The notes under the pieces: generated by a model
Told to the model about the DNA's origin: nothing
Database searches by the model: none
Seen by the model: the letters and a program-made list of their open reading frames with translations, nothing else
Made by a program: the position numbers and the translations under genes
Shown: positions 11,198 through 23,550 of the stretch, piece after piece
Layout: the number at the start of each line of letters is the position of its first letter
Numbering within the stretch: position 1 is the first letter of the stretch
NCBI GenBank assembly: GCA_023935145.1
Contig: CM043702.1
Coordinates: forward strand, 63,493,001 to 63,557,000
DNA: 64,000 nt
Direction: 5' to 3'
Source of the DNA: Bretschneidera sinensis
Taxonomy: Eukaryota; Streptophyta; Magnoliopsida; Brassicales; Akaniaceae

Positions 11198-12952
11198 ATG
11201 TTTAGACCGAGAGGTTCACGAGGTAGATTCATTAGAGGACCCGAAATAGAGTTACCCTCTCTTTCTATGTCCATTAGTGAAACCTCACCTAAATCAAACC
11301 ATAGTGTGCACCCAAACAAGTATTTAGAAGATTTTTTTTTTAACATGGCTGATAATCCCAATGAGAATGTTGCTAAGACACTTAAGGATTACTTGCATCC
11401 TAGCCGAATAGCCACACCATCATGCATCATGTTTCCATCCAATACTCACCATCAAGAATTTAAAACAGGGATGATACAATTACTCCATACATTTCATGGC
11501 TTGGAAAATGAAAACCCATATGTACACATTAGGGAGTTTGAGGAAGTAGTTGCGACTTTTCATAGTCAAGATGTAACTGATGACATTGTGAGACTCAAGT
11601 TTTTTCCTTTCGCTTTGAAGGATAAAGCTAAGAGTTGGTTATACTCGTTGAGACCACGATCTATTGGGTCATGGAATGAGATGACTCAGGTCTTCTTTAA
11701 TAAATACTTCCCTCAACATAAGACCAATGCTTTAAAAAGGCAAATCTCCACCTTTGCACAAAAGGACAATGAGACTTTGTATCACTCTTGGGAGAAATTT
11801 AAGGAGTTGTTAAGTATGTGTCCTCACCATGGGTATGAGAATTAGTGCTTAGTGAGCTATTTTTATGAGGGACTTACGTATAGAGAGCGCCAATTTGTAG
11901 AGATGATGTGCAATGGTGAATTTTTACAAAAAGAACCCGATGAGGCCATAGAGTACCTCAATGAGCTTGCTGAAAAAGCTCACACTTGGACTGGACCTAG
12001 TGCTACTGAAAGCACAAATAGGTCACGACCTATAGGAAACCCAAGTGGTGGTGGAATATACCATCTTAGGGAAGAAGACAACCTAAAAACTAAGGTTGAG
12101 ATGCTCACTAGGGAGTTAGATGCATTAAAAACTAAAGGCTCAAAGCCAACACACGTGGCTAATCAAGCCGAATCTTTGGAACCATGTTTTGTGTGTGGCA
12201 GGGTAGGCCATCCTGCTCAAGAGTGCCCCACATTTGTTGATATGAAAGGGATGTTTAAAGAACAATATTATGCCTTAGGCATGTACAAGAAGCCTTTTGC
12301 ATCCTTCTCTAACACCTATAATCCAGGGTGGCGCAATCACCCCAACTTTAGCTTGAAGTCTAAAAACCAGTAGCTTGCACAACCCCCTAGATCATACCCT
12401 GCACCATATCATGCACCCTCATCCTCTAGGAGTTCTTTAGAAGACACCTTGCATGATTTCATTGAGGCACAGGGTAAGAAAAACCAAAGGTGTGAAGCAT
12501 TAATTACACAAGTTGTTGAAGAGAATAAGGAAATAAGGAGCCAAATGTCCAAATTAATGGGCTCCTTGAGTGTGAATGAGCAAGGTAAGTTCCCCTCTCA
12601 AGCTCAGTCCATACCCTATAGTCAACACGTGGCACAATCAAACCTGAAAGATGTGAATGCCATTGTGACAAGAAGTGGTAAGTCATTACACATCCCAACA
12701 ATGGACAAATCTAAGCATGTGGAAAAACCTCAAGGTAGTAGTGATGCTGAGCTGCCCAAGGACCTTAAGGTTACCAAAATTCCTGTTAAGGCACCATTCC
12801 TTCAAGCCTTAAAATCAAACAAGAAAAATCTGGACCTAAACAATGAAATCCTAGAGAACCAAAGGCAAGTAAAACTTAATCTTCCTCTTTTGCATGTGAT
12901 TAAACAAGTTCCTACTTATGCAAAAGTTCTCAAGGATTTGTTGTACAATTAA
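11198..12952 (+). pseudogene. gag: gag of Athila element A2
   Basis: A single frame from ATG at 11198 (MFRPRGSRGRFIRGPEIELP) to 12952, about 585 codons, interrupted by TAG at 11843 (the equivalent codon is TGG in A3) and TAG at 12371. Features: PYVHIREFEEVVATF capsid block, LKDKAKSWLYSLRPRSIGSW, CPHHGYEN, and zinc knuckle CFVCGRVGHPAQEC at about 12187-12228. A C-terminal linker (MGSLSVNEQGKFPSQAQS, DVNAIVTRSGK) leads toward the protease. An extra base near 12940, compared with A3, ends the frame early. The whole gag is present, making it the most readable gag in the window, but it is not intact. Confidence 0.88.
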
Positions 12953-13059
12953 GAGGATGCACCATGTAAAGAAAACAACATTCCTAACAGAGTAAGTTAG
13001 TTCTTTAATTGAGCAAATAATTCCCCCCAAATACAAGGATCCTGGTTGTCCAACCATTG

Positions 13060-14735
13060 CATGTAGCATTGGAAATCATGAGGTTGGACAAACATTACTA
13101 GATTTAGGAGCTAGTGTAAATCTGATGCCATAGAGGGTGTTCTAATTCAAATTGATAAATTTTATTATCCTGTTGATTTCCTAATCCTTGATACTACTTC
13201 TGTTGTTGACATTAACTCTAAAATTCCTTAATTTTGGGTAGACCTTTCCTTGCTACTGTAAATACTCTTATTAATTGTAGGAATGGACTCATGAAGTTGT
13301 CCTTTGGAAACATGACCCTCGCGGTGAACATCTTCAATGTTGTAAAACAGTTAGAAGATGATGATGAGAGCCATAAGTTATACATGACTGAGTCATTCAT
13401 CGATAGGGGAGTTTCTATAGCTCATGATTTTGATCCTTTTGAGTATTTTCTTGTTAATTCTGAGTTTGATTATTTGGCTACCGGTGAGATACCAATGGAT
13501 TGGAGCGCTCAGGACAAGAGGAAGTTCTTGAATGAGGTACATAATTTTTATTGGGATTACCCTTGTCATTTCAAGTACTGCCTTGACCAAATTTAAAGGC
13601 ATTGCATCCCTAATGAAGAGATTGTCAGCATCTTGGAATTTTGTCACTCCCAAGCTTGTGGGGGCCACTTTTAATGAAAAAAACTACTGCAAAAATTTTG
13701 CATTGTGGATTTTATTGGTCCACCTTGTTTAAAGATGCAAACATCTATTGTCGCTCATGTGAAAAGTGTCAAAAGTTAGGAGCTATCATAATCTGATGCC
13801 CTTAAACCCAATTTTAGTGATTGAAATCTTTGATTGTTGGGGCATTGATTTTATGGGACCATTTCCTCCTTCCTTTGAATATCAATATATCATTGTGGCA
13901 ATAGATTATGTGTCAAAATGGGTAGAGGCAGCAGCTTATCAGAGCAATGATAATAGAACAGTAATTAAATTTCTCAAAGAAAATGTGTTATCTCGATTTA
14001 GTACACCACGTGCTATAATTAGTGATCGAGGTACGCATTTTTGCAACCGTTCTTTTGAAGCTTGATGAGAAAATATGGGGTGTTACATAAGATCTCTACT
14101 GTCTACCACACTCAGACGAGTGGAGAAGTAGAACTTGCAAACAGGGAAATTAAGCAAATTTTAGAAAAAACGGTCAACCTGGATCGCAAGGATTGGTCTT
14201 TGAGACTACTTGATGCACTTTGGGCTTACCATATAGCTTTCAAAACTCCTTTAGGTATGTCACCTTATAGGCTTGTTTTTGGAAAGCCTTATCACTTACC
14301 TGTAGAGCTCGAGCATCGAGCTTATTGGGCCATCAAGTCTTTCAATTTTGATATAGGAGAAGCAGATAAGCTTAGGAAATTTCAGTTGACTGAGTTAGAG
14401 GAGTTAAGAAATGATGCTTATGAGAACTCTAGAATCTATAAGGCTAAAATGAAAGTGTTTCATGATAAAATATTTTGAGGAAAACATTTAAGCCTAATGA
14501 TCAGGTGTTCTTATAGAATTCTAGACTCCATAAGCATCCAGGAAAACATCGGTCGAGGTGGACCGGTCCTTTTGTAGTGAAGAATGTTTTTGCAAATGAG
14601 ACGGTGGAAATGGAGGATACTAGAGATGGTTGGATCATTGAATTAAATGGTCAACACCTTAAAATCTTAATTGATAGGCAAGATCCGAAAGTGGAAGACA
14701 TTCCACTTATGGATCCAGTCTATTCACCTTGACCA
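13060..14735 (+). pseudogene. pol: Protease fused to integrase in A2; RT and RNase H deleted
   Basis: The protease starts with LLDLGASVNLMP (DLGAS active-site type) near 13095. About 75 bp are lost just after it, and VLIQIDKFYYPVDFLILD and GRPFLATVNTLINCRNG follow. At about 13474 the protease tail (NSEFDY) passes without a break in frame into ATGEIPMDWS, which in A3 lies upstream of integrase. Relative to A3 about 1.77 kb (all of RT and RNase H) is missing. Integrase follows: [64 protein letters not shown] one-base deletion at about 14062 shifts the frame. The C-terminus ends near 14730 (DPVYSP). Confidence 0.85.
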
Positions 14736-14929
14736 CACCACACATGTATGTTTTTATTTTTCTTTTCTTTTGTCTGTTTTGTTTAAGTTTATTTCAATTT
14801 CAATTTTTAGCTTTTTTAGTTTAATTTCATCTAATTTCTAGCTTAAAGGTTTTTTTTTTAATTTTTTTTATTTAGCTAAATTTATTTTTTATTTTTTGGC
14901 GACAAACAAATTCTTTTATTAGAACTAGA

Positions 14930-15135
14930 TGCAGGCTGTGCCTAGGCCCAGAAACCCATGCCTCGGTCCACAGAAGCTTGCCCCCAACCCGCCTCTTATG
15001 CTGCGCCCCAGGCCATAGCGCGCCGCGGCACACAGAAAGCCACACTTGACTGTTTTACACAGAAGTCACGGTGCTAGCAAGTTCAAGCCGCGGTGCAAGC
15101 AAGCCCAAGCCGCGGCTCGAACCCGTGACCTGGAC
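14930..15135 (+). promoter_or_regulatory. CpG-rich motif cluster between integrase and env-like ORF (A2)
   Basis: Within an otherwise AT-rich stretch (14736-15503) this block carries GCGCGCCGCGGCACAC, CAAGCCGCGGTGC and CAAGCCGCGGCTCG, the same GCCGCGGC-type units as the LTR U3. It is followed by a CT-rich leader (CTCTCTCTCTCCTCCTCTCTCC near 15200) and then the env-like ATG at 15504. There is no convincing TATA box (only TTTTTAAAAC at about 15135). It may be an upstream element of an env-like promoter; this is inference. Its counterpart in A3 is at about 49890-50085. Confidence 0.4.
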
Positions 15136-15503
15136 CATTTTTAAAACCTCAAATCTGCACTTCTTCTTCATTTCAACTTGAGAAAACACAGCACACTTCT
15201 CTCTCTCTCCTCCTCTCTCCAAGCCCTCACTTACCCACTCACTGTCTCTCACTATTTCTTGATTCTAACATCATTTCTTGTAGAATTTCTCACTCTTATT
15301 ACAGATTTTGCTGAAAATTTCTCCAAAAAGCTTGGTTCTAAGAGGAATTTGGGTATTTTAAGAAGATTTCAAGTTGGTGGGTACTCTTTCTTCTCTCCAA
15401 CTTTCGGCATCAAGTATGGCCAATTTCTCTTCTTTATTGTGAATTTGTGCTATTTGGGTGGTTGATTTTGAATTAGTTATGTTGTTCTATACATTTGGTT
15501 CAA

Positions 15504-16469
15504 ATGGCCCCTAAAACCAAGAGACCAAGGGGGAAACAACCTCAAGAGTATGATGAGAGAAAATTTGTTAGTTTTGAGGCTAGTGAGAGATATGTTAGGA
15601 TGCTGCTGGCTAGAAAACCCATTCCTGAGAGAAGATTCACTATCATAGAGAGAGGAAAGCCAACCTTGTTTAGAATGATTATTGATAGGCATTGGGGTAC
15701 ATTTACAAGACAACCATCTTGTTCCCTTACAAATGTGGTTAGAGAATTCTACACTAATGCAGATGAACATAGGAATGGTAAAGTGAAGGTGAGAGGAAAA
15801 AAAATTTCTTTTAGCAGCACATCTATCAATAGATTCTATGGGCTACCTGACATAGAAATAAGTGAGTATATTGCATATGCTTCTAATATTGATTATGAAT
15901 AGATTTGCAATACTCTCTTTATTTCGAGCACAACGTGGAAAATGACGGGTGATTCCCCTAAAACCTTGCCCGGTACTTCTCTTACTGTCAATGCTCGAGC
16001 TTGGCAATATTTTGTATGTCAGAGGTTGATGCCTGCTACGCACTATAGTGACCTTACTATTGAGAGAGCTATTCTGATTTATACCATTTTGATGGGCATG
16101 ACTATTGATGTCGGCCAAATCATATTCAATTATATCATACACACTGTGCGACAAAAGCTAGGATTGTACTTCCTTTCATTAATTACCCAATTATGCATCC
16201 AAGCCGGCGTCCAGTATAGTCCTGATGAGGAGGCCTAGCAACCCAAGAAACCCATTGATGATGGCACACTCACTCTAATTAAAGCCTCAAGGCCACCAGC
16301 TCCGGGAGAGAGAGCAGCTATTGCTGCCCCCCCTCGTCCCTCTAGGCATTTCACTGTTGCAGAGCGCCTTGAGCATTTAGATATTTGTTTTGATGAGCAT
16401 TAGAAACTCTTGCATGATAGGTTTAATCGTCAAGAACGATTCTTGGCTAGGTAAGCCGATTATCAAGCG
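15504..16469 (+). pseudogene. Env-like third ORF of Athila element A2
   Basis: ATG at 15504 begins MAPKTKRPRGKQPQEYDE. One frame runs to 16469 with stops at 15900, 16236, about 16401 and 16453. Recognisable blocks are VVREFYTNADEHRNGKVKVRG, SINRFYGLPDIE, LPGTSLTVNARAWQYFVC, LMPATHYSDLTIERAI, DVGQIIFNYIIHTVRQK and LYFLSLITQLCIQAGV. This matches the plant transposon-associated domain typical of the post-integrase ORF of Athila elements, often called env-like. A surface role is unproven and I see no clear signal peptide or membrane anchor in this part. The 3' end is cut by the B-type insertion at 16473; the A3 copy preserves the end. Confidence 0.75.
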
Positions 16470-16472
16470 GGG

Positions 16473-17719
16473 TGTTGTGTGTTTATCTACCTAAATAAAT
16501 AAGTAAATAATCGTACTTGTTTTACATGCAAGTGCACAAGGTCAATGGTAGCATAGTGTGCAAGTGCGAGATCATTTCCATAGGGATTGGTGAATTTTGA
16601 TTTAGAATTAGTTTCCCAAAGTAAAAAGAGAAATAAATATGAAGTGTGAGTTAATAATGATAAGGACAAAGGGCTATAATATCCACCACTAATTACACTT
16701 TCCCACTAAGTAAGGTGCCAATACTCTAGCCTTATTATGAATACCTAATGGTTGCTAACCTAAGGGATTGGTCCACACCTTAGGCTATTGATCTCCCAAA
16801 ACAACGAGTTAGGCATGGTGTATACTCTAACTCTTTTCTCTCTTAAGGGATTCATCATGGGTGTATACTAAGTTGTTCCTTAAAAGAGCATAAGGGCTAT
16901 GGAGATTGGCAACCACACGGGACCTAGGGCTTGGTCCGCTCTTGGTTTCCCATATTGATTAACCTAAGAATCCGGTGTGGATATCTTTTGTTACTTTTGT
17001 TGAACCCGGGACTCGGTCATCCAAATTGATTCAACTAACCAATCTATACAACATGTATAAGTTGATCAGACACATACATATAAGGAATTGAAATACAAAC
17101 AGGTATTAATCAAGTTAAGCATTATAACATGGCTATAGGCAAAGGTAATCAATGAATATTTATGTGGAAAAGCATAACTAGGGCTTTAATCGAGCCATAT
17201 AAAAGTTTAGTTACACATGCTAGTTGAACTAAACATTCTAACCATAATGAAACAAAAACAGAAAAATAAAACCCGAAGAAGACTTGGGAGACGAGTCGTC
17301 AATTCCTCTCCTAAGCTTAAAACTTCAAGTCTCAAAATAAAAAGTATGGTTTCTGTGTTTTACATGGCTATATATAGGACTCTAAGGGTGTCCCGAAACC
17401 TTAATTTCCTATTTTGGGGTCTAGAGACTTCTTTTCATATCTGACTCTACCGCCTTTGGAGTGTGTGCGCTCGAGTGTATGCGGGCTGCGCTCGTGTGCT
17501 GTGTGCTCGATCACAAGGGAGGTGTGCTCGAGCGCACCTTGCTTGATTGCAGAACTTTACTTTTCACTCCTTAGAGCTCCAAAATGTCATCTTTTTGTCA
17601 TAGCCCTGTGAAAAACACATAAAACATGAAAATGAAATATAATCTACTAGAATAGATAACTAAAGAGCCTAACAAGCATAAATTAAGGGGCTTAAATATG
17701 ACTATTTAAGCACTTATCA
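16473..17719 (-). repeat. B-type LTR (3' LTR of the partial element in A2)
   Basis: 1247 bp; on the minus strand it begins TGATAAGTGCTTAAATAG and ends TAAACACACAACA. TATA (TATATATAG) lies at 17376-17368. A cluster of GCGCTCGAG-type palindromic units is at about 17462-17547, for example GTGTGCTCGAGCGCACC. It is close in sequence to the LTRs at 20855 and 34439. Confidence 0.88.
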
Positions 17720-18804
17720 CACCCCCAAACTTACATATTGCTTGTCACTTAGCAATACAAAACGAAAGACTATGTTAAAACAAAATTAAAGATAAATTCA
17801 TTCTTCGTGATATTTAAAAATTTGAGTTGTGCATAAAACCATGATAACCGTTAATGAGTAGGCTTATAATAAAAACACATTTTTGTATTGAAAAAGGATT
17901 TTTAAAAGCTCATGTTACTTACCTAAGGTTGGCTTAAGGCATCGAAAGTTTGATTTGTGTGTGATGAATTAGCACATACAAGATGGGGCTTCCAAATAAT
18001 TTTTATGTATAGTGTTTCAGTGCCTAAACCTTTATCAAATTCCTTACCAAACGAAACAAAATTGGCATAATGCTTACTTCTTTTCTTTTTCTTTCATCAT
18101 GAGATTTTTGCCTTGTTGAGTTCCATCAAGCTTTCTAATTGACCCTTGTAACGAGTGTTTAGCCAATGACTCCCAAACCAGATGGTTTTAGGGCATTAGG
18201 TGTAAAGAAACCCCTACGGACTTATTAACTCGATTAAAAAAGGCTATGGAACTAACAGGTCTTTAATGCTTCTAAGTGAAATTCCCACCTTTTAACGTGA
18301 GCACTCACTGCTTACTGAGGCAAGAGGCCTAGTTACTCAGTAGGGAGTTTTTAATGATCATTAGAAGCTTTTTATTCTCTTTTGGCATGATAGACATTTT
18401 TCTTTATTTTTCTTATGCCAAAGTGTTCTTTTAACAAGTTATTCGATTACAGTTAGGTCATGGAAACATATACATAGGAATTATATGTCATACCCCACAT
18501 AAATGCGTGCTAATGTGCTCGTGTTAGATCTGGATCAAACTCGTGAATTCTTAGGTGCCTTGAGGTAGGTAACTAAACTTTTTAAAATTCCTATTACAAG
18601 ACTATGTGTTTTAGGTTTTAAGCTTACTAATGAAGTTTTATCATATTTTTAAATCTACCAAAATTTTTAACACAAAATGAACATGCATTTATCTTTTCTA
18701 AAAAAAACTGGGACCTAGTGTGTGCATGTGTTTAAGTGTGTGCATGTGTTAATGTTTGTCTCCCACTACCCCCGAACTTAATATACATATTGTCCTCAAT
18801 GTCT
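16473..18804 (-). mobile_element. Partial B-type Athila element inside A2
   Basis: A minus-strand 3' LTR (16473-17719) followed on its inner side by the polypurine tract AAGTTTGGGGGTG and about 1.08 kb of B-type 3' UTR. This stops at about 18804, where it meets the middle of the A2 3' LTR. The rest of the element, its 5' LTR and the first half of the A2 3' LTR are gone, so one deletion removed everything between the two points. The left junction is clean (env-like sequence CAAGCGGGG then TGTTGTGTG). Confidence 0.85.
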
Positions 18805-19691
18805 GTGCGGTGCATGCTCGATGTTTTGTTTCCGAGTCATGACTTAATTAGGGTTTTAATGATAGTTTAAACCCGAAAACACCCTTGGACCGTTTGTATT
18901 ATAAATAGATCACTTAGGGTTTGATAAGAGATATTCGTTAAGGTTGGAAAACTTAAGAAGACAGCCACATTCTCCTCCATCAAAGTGTTTAAGAATGAAC
19001 CCCATGGCCAACTAATCTCTAAGCAAGGCGAAGGGATGAATCCCTAGGTGTAGTTGTTCTTATTTGCCATTATTGATTCAGTTGTAGTTTAGATTTATTG
19101 TCAAAACATTGTTATGATTTACTCTTTGATTTAATTAGAAGATTTTCTCTTAATTCAGTGATTGTATCTTTCTCCTCGATATAAGTCTAGTCATGCTCTT
19201 CTTATGTCAAGATTGTTGGATGTGATTGAGTCCGATAGATTTATCTTTTAGGTTTTTCCATTACTACGATAGTGTCATTAAGATATATTGTCGTTTCTTG
19301 ATAAATCTATATGATAGGTCGTGTGTGCTTAAATTGAAAGTAAAGAGTATTTCATATCAATTACATTAGGGTTTACATATGCTTTGATTGAATATTTACC
19401 GGTTGCTTGTTTGGGATGTGAAACTAGTAATCGAGATAAAAACAATTGAATCAAGATTGAAATAAAGCAATTAACCTAGGGAGGATTCCCAGACCCTTAT
19501 TGTTTCTCTATTATATTCTTCAATCTATTTACACAATTTTCTCACATTACTTCATTATCAAAACACAAATTATCTCACTTGATCTTTATCGTTCGTGTTA
19601 AGGTTTACACTTTTCTTTGTAGTTCGATTTTCCAAGTGGGATCGACACCTCAACTATACATAATAACCGCGTATTAGTTTGAGCATAATCA
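18805..19691 (+). repeat. Truncated 3' LTR of A2
   Basis: Matches the A2 5' LTR from about 10155 to its end, starting at GCTCGATGTTTTG right after the CpG-rich cluster position. It contains a clean TATA box (TATAAATAG, 18900-18908) and ends GCATAATCA at 19691, followed by target copy AGTAT. The U3 upstream of the motif cluster is deleted. Confidence 0.88.
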
Positions 19692-20854
19692 AGTATCTTC
19701 TAATAATGAACTTTCTACCTAGCAAATATTGTCTCCACTTTATAAAATCTTGAATGATGGTATATAATTCCTTGACATAAGTAGAGGTTGACCTCATCCT
19801 AGTGCCTAGTTTTTTTGCTAAAGAATGCCAATGGATGACCAGCTTGTGTGAGTACTGCCCCAATGCCCTCATTTGAAGCATCACTTTCTACTTCAAATTG
19901 TTTAGTGAAATCAAGTAATTCAAGAATAGGCACTCGTGTCAGAGTTGTTTAAAGGGTTGTGAAGGATTATAGTGCATCTGGGTCCCAATTAAAGACATCC
20001 TTCTTCAAGGGATTAGTAAGAGGGGCTGCTATGGTGGCATAGTGTTGCAAAAATTTTCTATAGTTTCCAGTGAGACCTAAGAACCCTCTTAACTGCTTGA
20101 TGGTAGTTGGAACAGGCTAGTCCAATATGGCTTGTATGTTCTTATTATCAGGTTGGACACCATTAAAAGAGACCTGATGGCCTAGGTACTCAATTGCTTC
20201 CTTGCAGAACTCACACTTTTCTTTGTTAGCAAAAAGCTGGTTAGTGGCCAAGCATTCCAGAATCTGGTGTAAGTGTTGGTGATGATTTTCAAGTGATGCA
20301 CTATAGATAAGGATGTCATCAAAGGACACAGTCATAAAGTGTCTTAAGAATGGCTTGAAGAGCATATTCATTGTAGCTTGGAAAGTAAAAGGAGCATTGG
20401 TAAGGCCAAAAGGCATTACCAAGAACTCATAGTGGCCTTCATGGGTTCTGAAAATTGTCTTATGTATGCATTCTTCTTTAACTCTTATATGATGGTAGCC
20501 AACCTTTAAGTCCTGCTTAAAATAGATTTTTGCTCCATGTAACTCATCTAATAGCTCATCAATAGTGGGTATTGGAAACGTGTCCTTAATAGTAATGTAA
20601 TTAAAAGCCTTGTAGTCAATGTAGAATATTAAGGATCCATCTTTCTTCTTAAACTGGTGAAGAGAAAGGACTCTGACTGTCCCTTATGCCTTATGATGCC
20701 ATTAGTGAGAATCTCCTAATCCAATTTCTCAATCTCACCCTTCTGAAAGTGGGGGTATCTATATGGCTGAACATTTATAGGTGTGTTGCTAGGGGTCAGG
20801 TGAATTTGGTGTTTTAAAGGTCTAGAAGGTGGTAGTTGTGTGGAGGTTTGAAAG
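19692..20854 (-). pseudogene. pol: Reverse transcriptase and RNase H of chromovirus D
   Basis: Minus-strand RT starts at the right with LPPSRPLKHQIHL and YRYPHFQKGEIEKL, then VMPFGLTNAPFTFQ, the catalytic region SFDDILIYS (near 20310), KCEFCKEAIEYLGHQVSF and [15 protein letters not shown]. RNase H follows: DASNEGIGAVL, HPLAFFSKKLG, YVKELYTIIQ, KWRQYLLGRKFIIR. The domain is cut by A2 in mid RNase H and resumes at 9674. At the right it is cut by B at 20854 and the linker resumes at 35725. Scattered stops and frameshifts are present. Confidence 0.85.
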
Positions 20855-22104
20855 TGTTGTGTGATTATCTACCTAAATAAATACGTGAATAATCGTAGTT
20901 GTTTTACTTGCAAGTGCACAAGGTCAATGGTAGCATAATGTGCAAGTGTGAGATCATTTCCACAAGGATTGGTAAACTTTGATTTAGAATTAGTTTCTCA
21001 AAAAAAAAAAAATAAATAAATGTTGAGTGTAAGTTAATAATAATAAGAACATAGGGCTGCGATATCCACCACTAATTACACTTTCCTAAGTAAGGTGCCA
21101 ATGCTCTAGCCTTATTATGAATATTTAATGGTGGCCAACCTAAGGGCTTAGTCAACACCTTAGGCTATTGATCTCCATATGCAACGAGTTAGGCATGGTG
21201 TATAATCTAACTCGTTTCTCTCTTAAGGGATTCAACATGGGTGTATACTGAGATGTTCCTTAAGAGAGAATAAGGGCTATGGATATCGGCAACCACACGG
21301 GACCTAGGGCTTGGTCTGCTCCCGGTTTCCCGTGTTGATTAACCCAAGAATCCGGTGTGGATATCTTTTGTTACTATTGTTGAACCCAGGACTCGGTCAT
21401 CCAAATTTATTCAACTAACTAATCCATACCACATGCATACGTTGATCAGACACATACATGTGAGGAATTTAAATACATACAGGCATTAATAAAGTTAAGT
21501 ATTCTAACATGGCTATAGACAAAGGTAATCAATGAATATATAAGTGGAAAAGCATACTTAGGGCTTCAATGGAGCCCTAAAAGAGTTTAGTTATACATGC
21601 TAGTTGAACTAAACATTATAACCATAATAAAACAAAAGCAAAAAAATAAAACCCGAAGAAGACTAGGGAGACGAGTCGTCAATTCCTCTCTAAGCTTACA
21701 ACTTCAAGTCTAAAACAAAAAGTAGGGTTTCTATGTTTTACAAGGCTATATATAGGGCTCTAAGGGTGACTCGAAACCCTAATTTCCTATTTTAGGTCCG
21801 AAGACTTCTTTCCATATCTGGCTTTGCCGCCTCTGGTGTGTGTGCACTTAAGCGTATGCGGGTTGCGCTCGAGCGCATGTGTGCGCTCGTGTGCCTATGT
21901 GCTCGATACAAGGGAGGTGAGCTCGAGCGAACCCTGCTGGATTGCAGAACTTTACTTTTTATTCCTTAGAGCTCCAAAATGTCATCTTTTTGTCAAAGCC
22001 CTGTGAAAAACACATAAAACATGAAAATAAAATAGAATATACTAAAATAGATAAACAAAGAGCCTAACAAGTGTAAATAAATATGACTATTTAAGCACTT
22101 ATCA
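20855..22104 (-). repeat. 3' LTR of B
   Basis: 1250 bp, TGATAAGTGCTTAAATAGTC...CACACAACA on the minus strand. TATATATAG at 21754-21746; palindromic motif cluster at about 21836-21937, including TTGCGCTCGAGCGCATG. Polypurine tract AAGTTTGGGGGTA directly inside at 22117-22105. Confidence 0.92.
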
Positions 22105-23550
22105 TACCCCCAAACTTACATATTTTTAGTCCCTTAGCAATACAAAACGAAAGACTATGTCAAAACAAAATTTAAAGATAAATTCATTCTTCATGATATC
22201 CAAAAATTTGGGTTGCACATCAAACCATAATGATCGTTCATCAGCAAGCTTATAATAAAAACACATTTTTGTATTGAATAAGGATTTAAAAGCTCATGTT
22301 ACTTACCTAAGGTTGGCTTAAGGCATCGTAAGTTTGATTTGTGTGCGATGAATTAGCACATAGAATATGGGGCTTCCAAATAATTTTAATGTCTAGTGTT
22401 TTGGTGTCCAAACTTTCATTGAATTCCTTATTAAATAGAACAAAAATGGCATAGTGCTTACTTCTTTTTATTTTTCTTTCATCATGAGATTTTTGCCATG
22501 TTAAGTTCCATTGAGCTTTCTAATTGACCCTTGTAACGAGTATTTAGCCAATAACTCCCAAACCAGATGGTTTTAGGGCATTAGGTGTAAAGACACCCCT
22601 AAGAACTTACTAACTTGAGTAAAAAAGGCTACAGAACTAATAGGTCTTAATGCTTCCAAGTGAAATTCTCACCTTTTGACATGAACACTCACTGCTTACT
22701 GAGGCAAGAAGCCCAGTTACTCAGTGAAATTTTTTATTATGATCATTAAATGCTCAATTCCCACCTTTTAACGTGAACACTCACTGCTTACTGAGGCAAG
22801 AGGTCCAGTTACTCAGTGGAAAGTTTTTAATGATCATTAGAAGCTTTTTATTCTTTTTTTGCATGATGGACATTTTTTTCTTTGTTTTCCTTATGCCAAT
22901 GTGTTCTTCTAATAAGTTATCTAATTACAGTTAGGTTATGGAAACATATACATAAGAATTATATGTCATACCCCACAAAAATGCGTGCTCGTGTTAGATC
23001 TGGCTCAAACTCATGAATTCTTAAGTGCCTTGAGGTAGGTACTAAACTTTTAAAATTCCTATTACAAGACTATATGTTCTAGATTTTAAGCTTACTAATG
23101 AAGTTTTATCATATTTTAAATCAACCAAAATTTTTAACACAAAATGAACATGCATTTATCTTTTCTAAAAAAAAAAAAAACTGGGACATAGTGTGTGCAT
23201 GTGTTTAAAGTGCGTGTATGTGTCAGTGTCTCCCACTACCCGCAAACTTAATATACACATTTTCCCCAATGTGTGCATGACATGGAAAGATCTGACCTTG
23301 GAGATGGAGAACTAGATTGCTTGTACTGCTCATAGCACGCCCCCAAACTTGAACTGGATGCACGCACTAAGTTCCTGACAAAGAAAAATAAACATTGTGC
23401 CGGAAAACAAGAAATATGGATAATAAACATTTAAATATAAACATAAATATTAATAAAAGAAAAATACTATAATGAAAAAGATATGCTTTGGGGTGCCTCC
23501 CATGAGCGCTAAGTTTTACGTCTTCTACCAGACGGGGTATCCTCTCACTG
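22105..23550 (-). other. 3' UTR of B with repeated blocks and purine tracts
   Basis: Non-coding, between the env-like stop and the 3' LTR. It opens (minus strand) with GAAGACGTAAAACTTAGCG...GGGAGGCACCCC, shared with C at 27972-28012. It carries AAGTTTGGGGG tracts at 23350-23339 and 22117-22105 plus a degenerate one near 23240. It also has two copies of a roughly 90-bp block containing CTCAGTAAGCAGTGAGTG (22665-22830). The same block occurs once in the 16473-18804 element (about 18285-18360) and repeatedly in C. A role in RNA structure or plus-strand priming is inference. Confidence 0.7.

Larger units (their letters stand above)
9675..19691 (+). mobile_element. Athila-type element A2, inserted in chromovirus D
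   Basis: Order: 5' LTR 9675-11039, primer site 11045-11062, gag 11198-12952, a protease-integrase fusion from which RT and RNase H are deleted, a CpG-rich cluster, an env-like ORF from 15504, an inserted B-type element from 16473, and a truncated 3' LTR ending at 19691. Target duplications flank it: GGTAT (9670-9674) and AGTAT (19692-19696), one mismatch. The RNase H of D breaks at the left side and resumes at the right, which independently confirms the insertion. Nothing in A2 is intact. Confidence 0.9.

Noticed and set aside
15504..16469. Env-like ORFs as true viral envelope genes
   Set aside because: The sequence matches the plant transposon-associated domain of Athila third ORFs; no signal peptide, furin-like site or clear membrane anchor could be seen, so 'envelope' is not supported.
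22665..22830. Regular repeats considered as a CRISPR-like array
   Set aside because: Two copies only, of a 3' UTR block with homologous copies in related retrotransposons; plant nuclear context.
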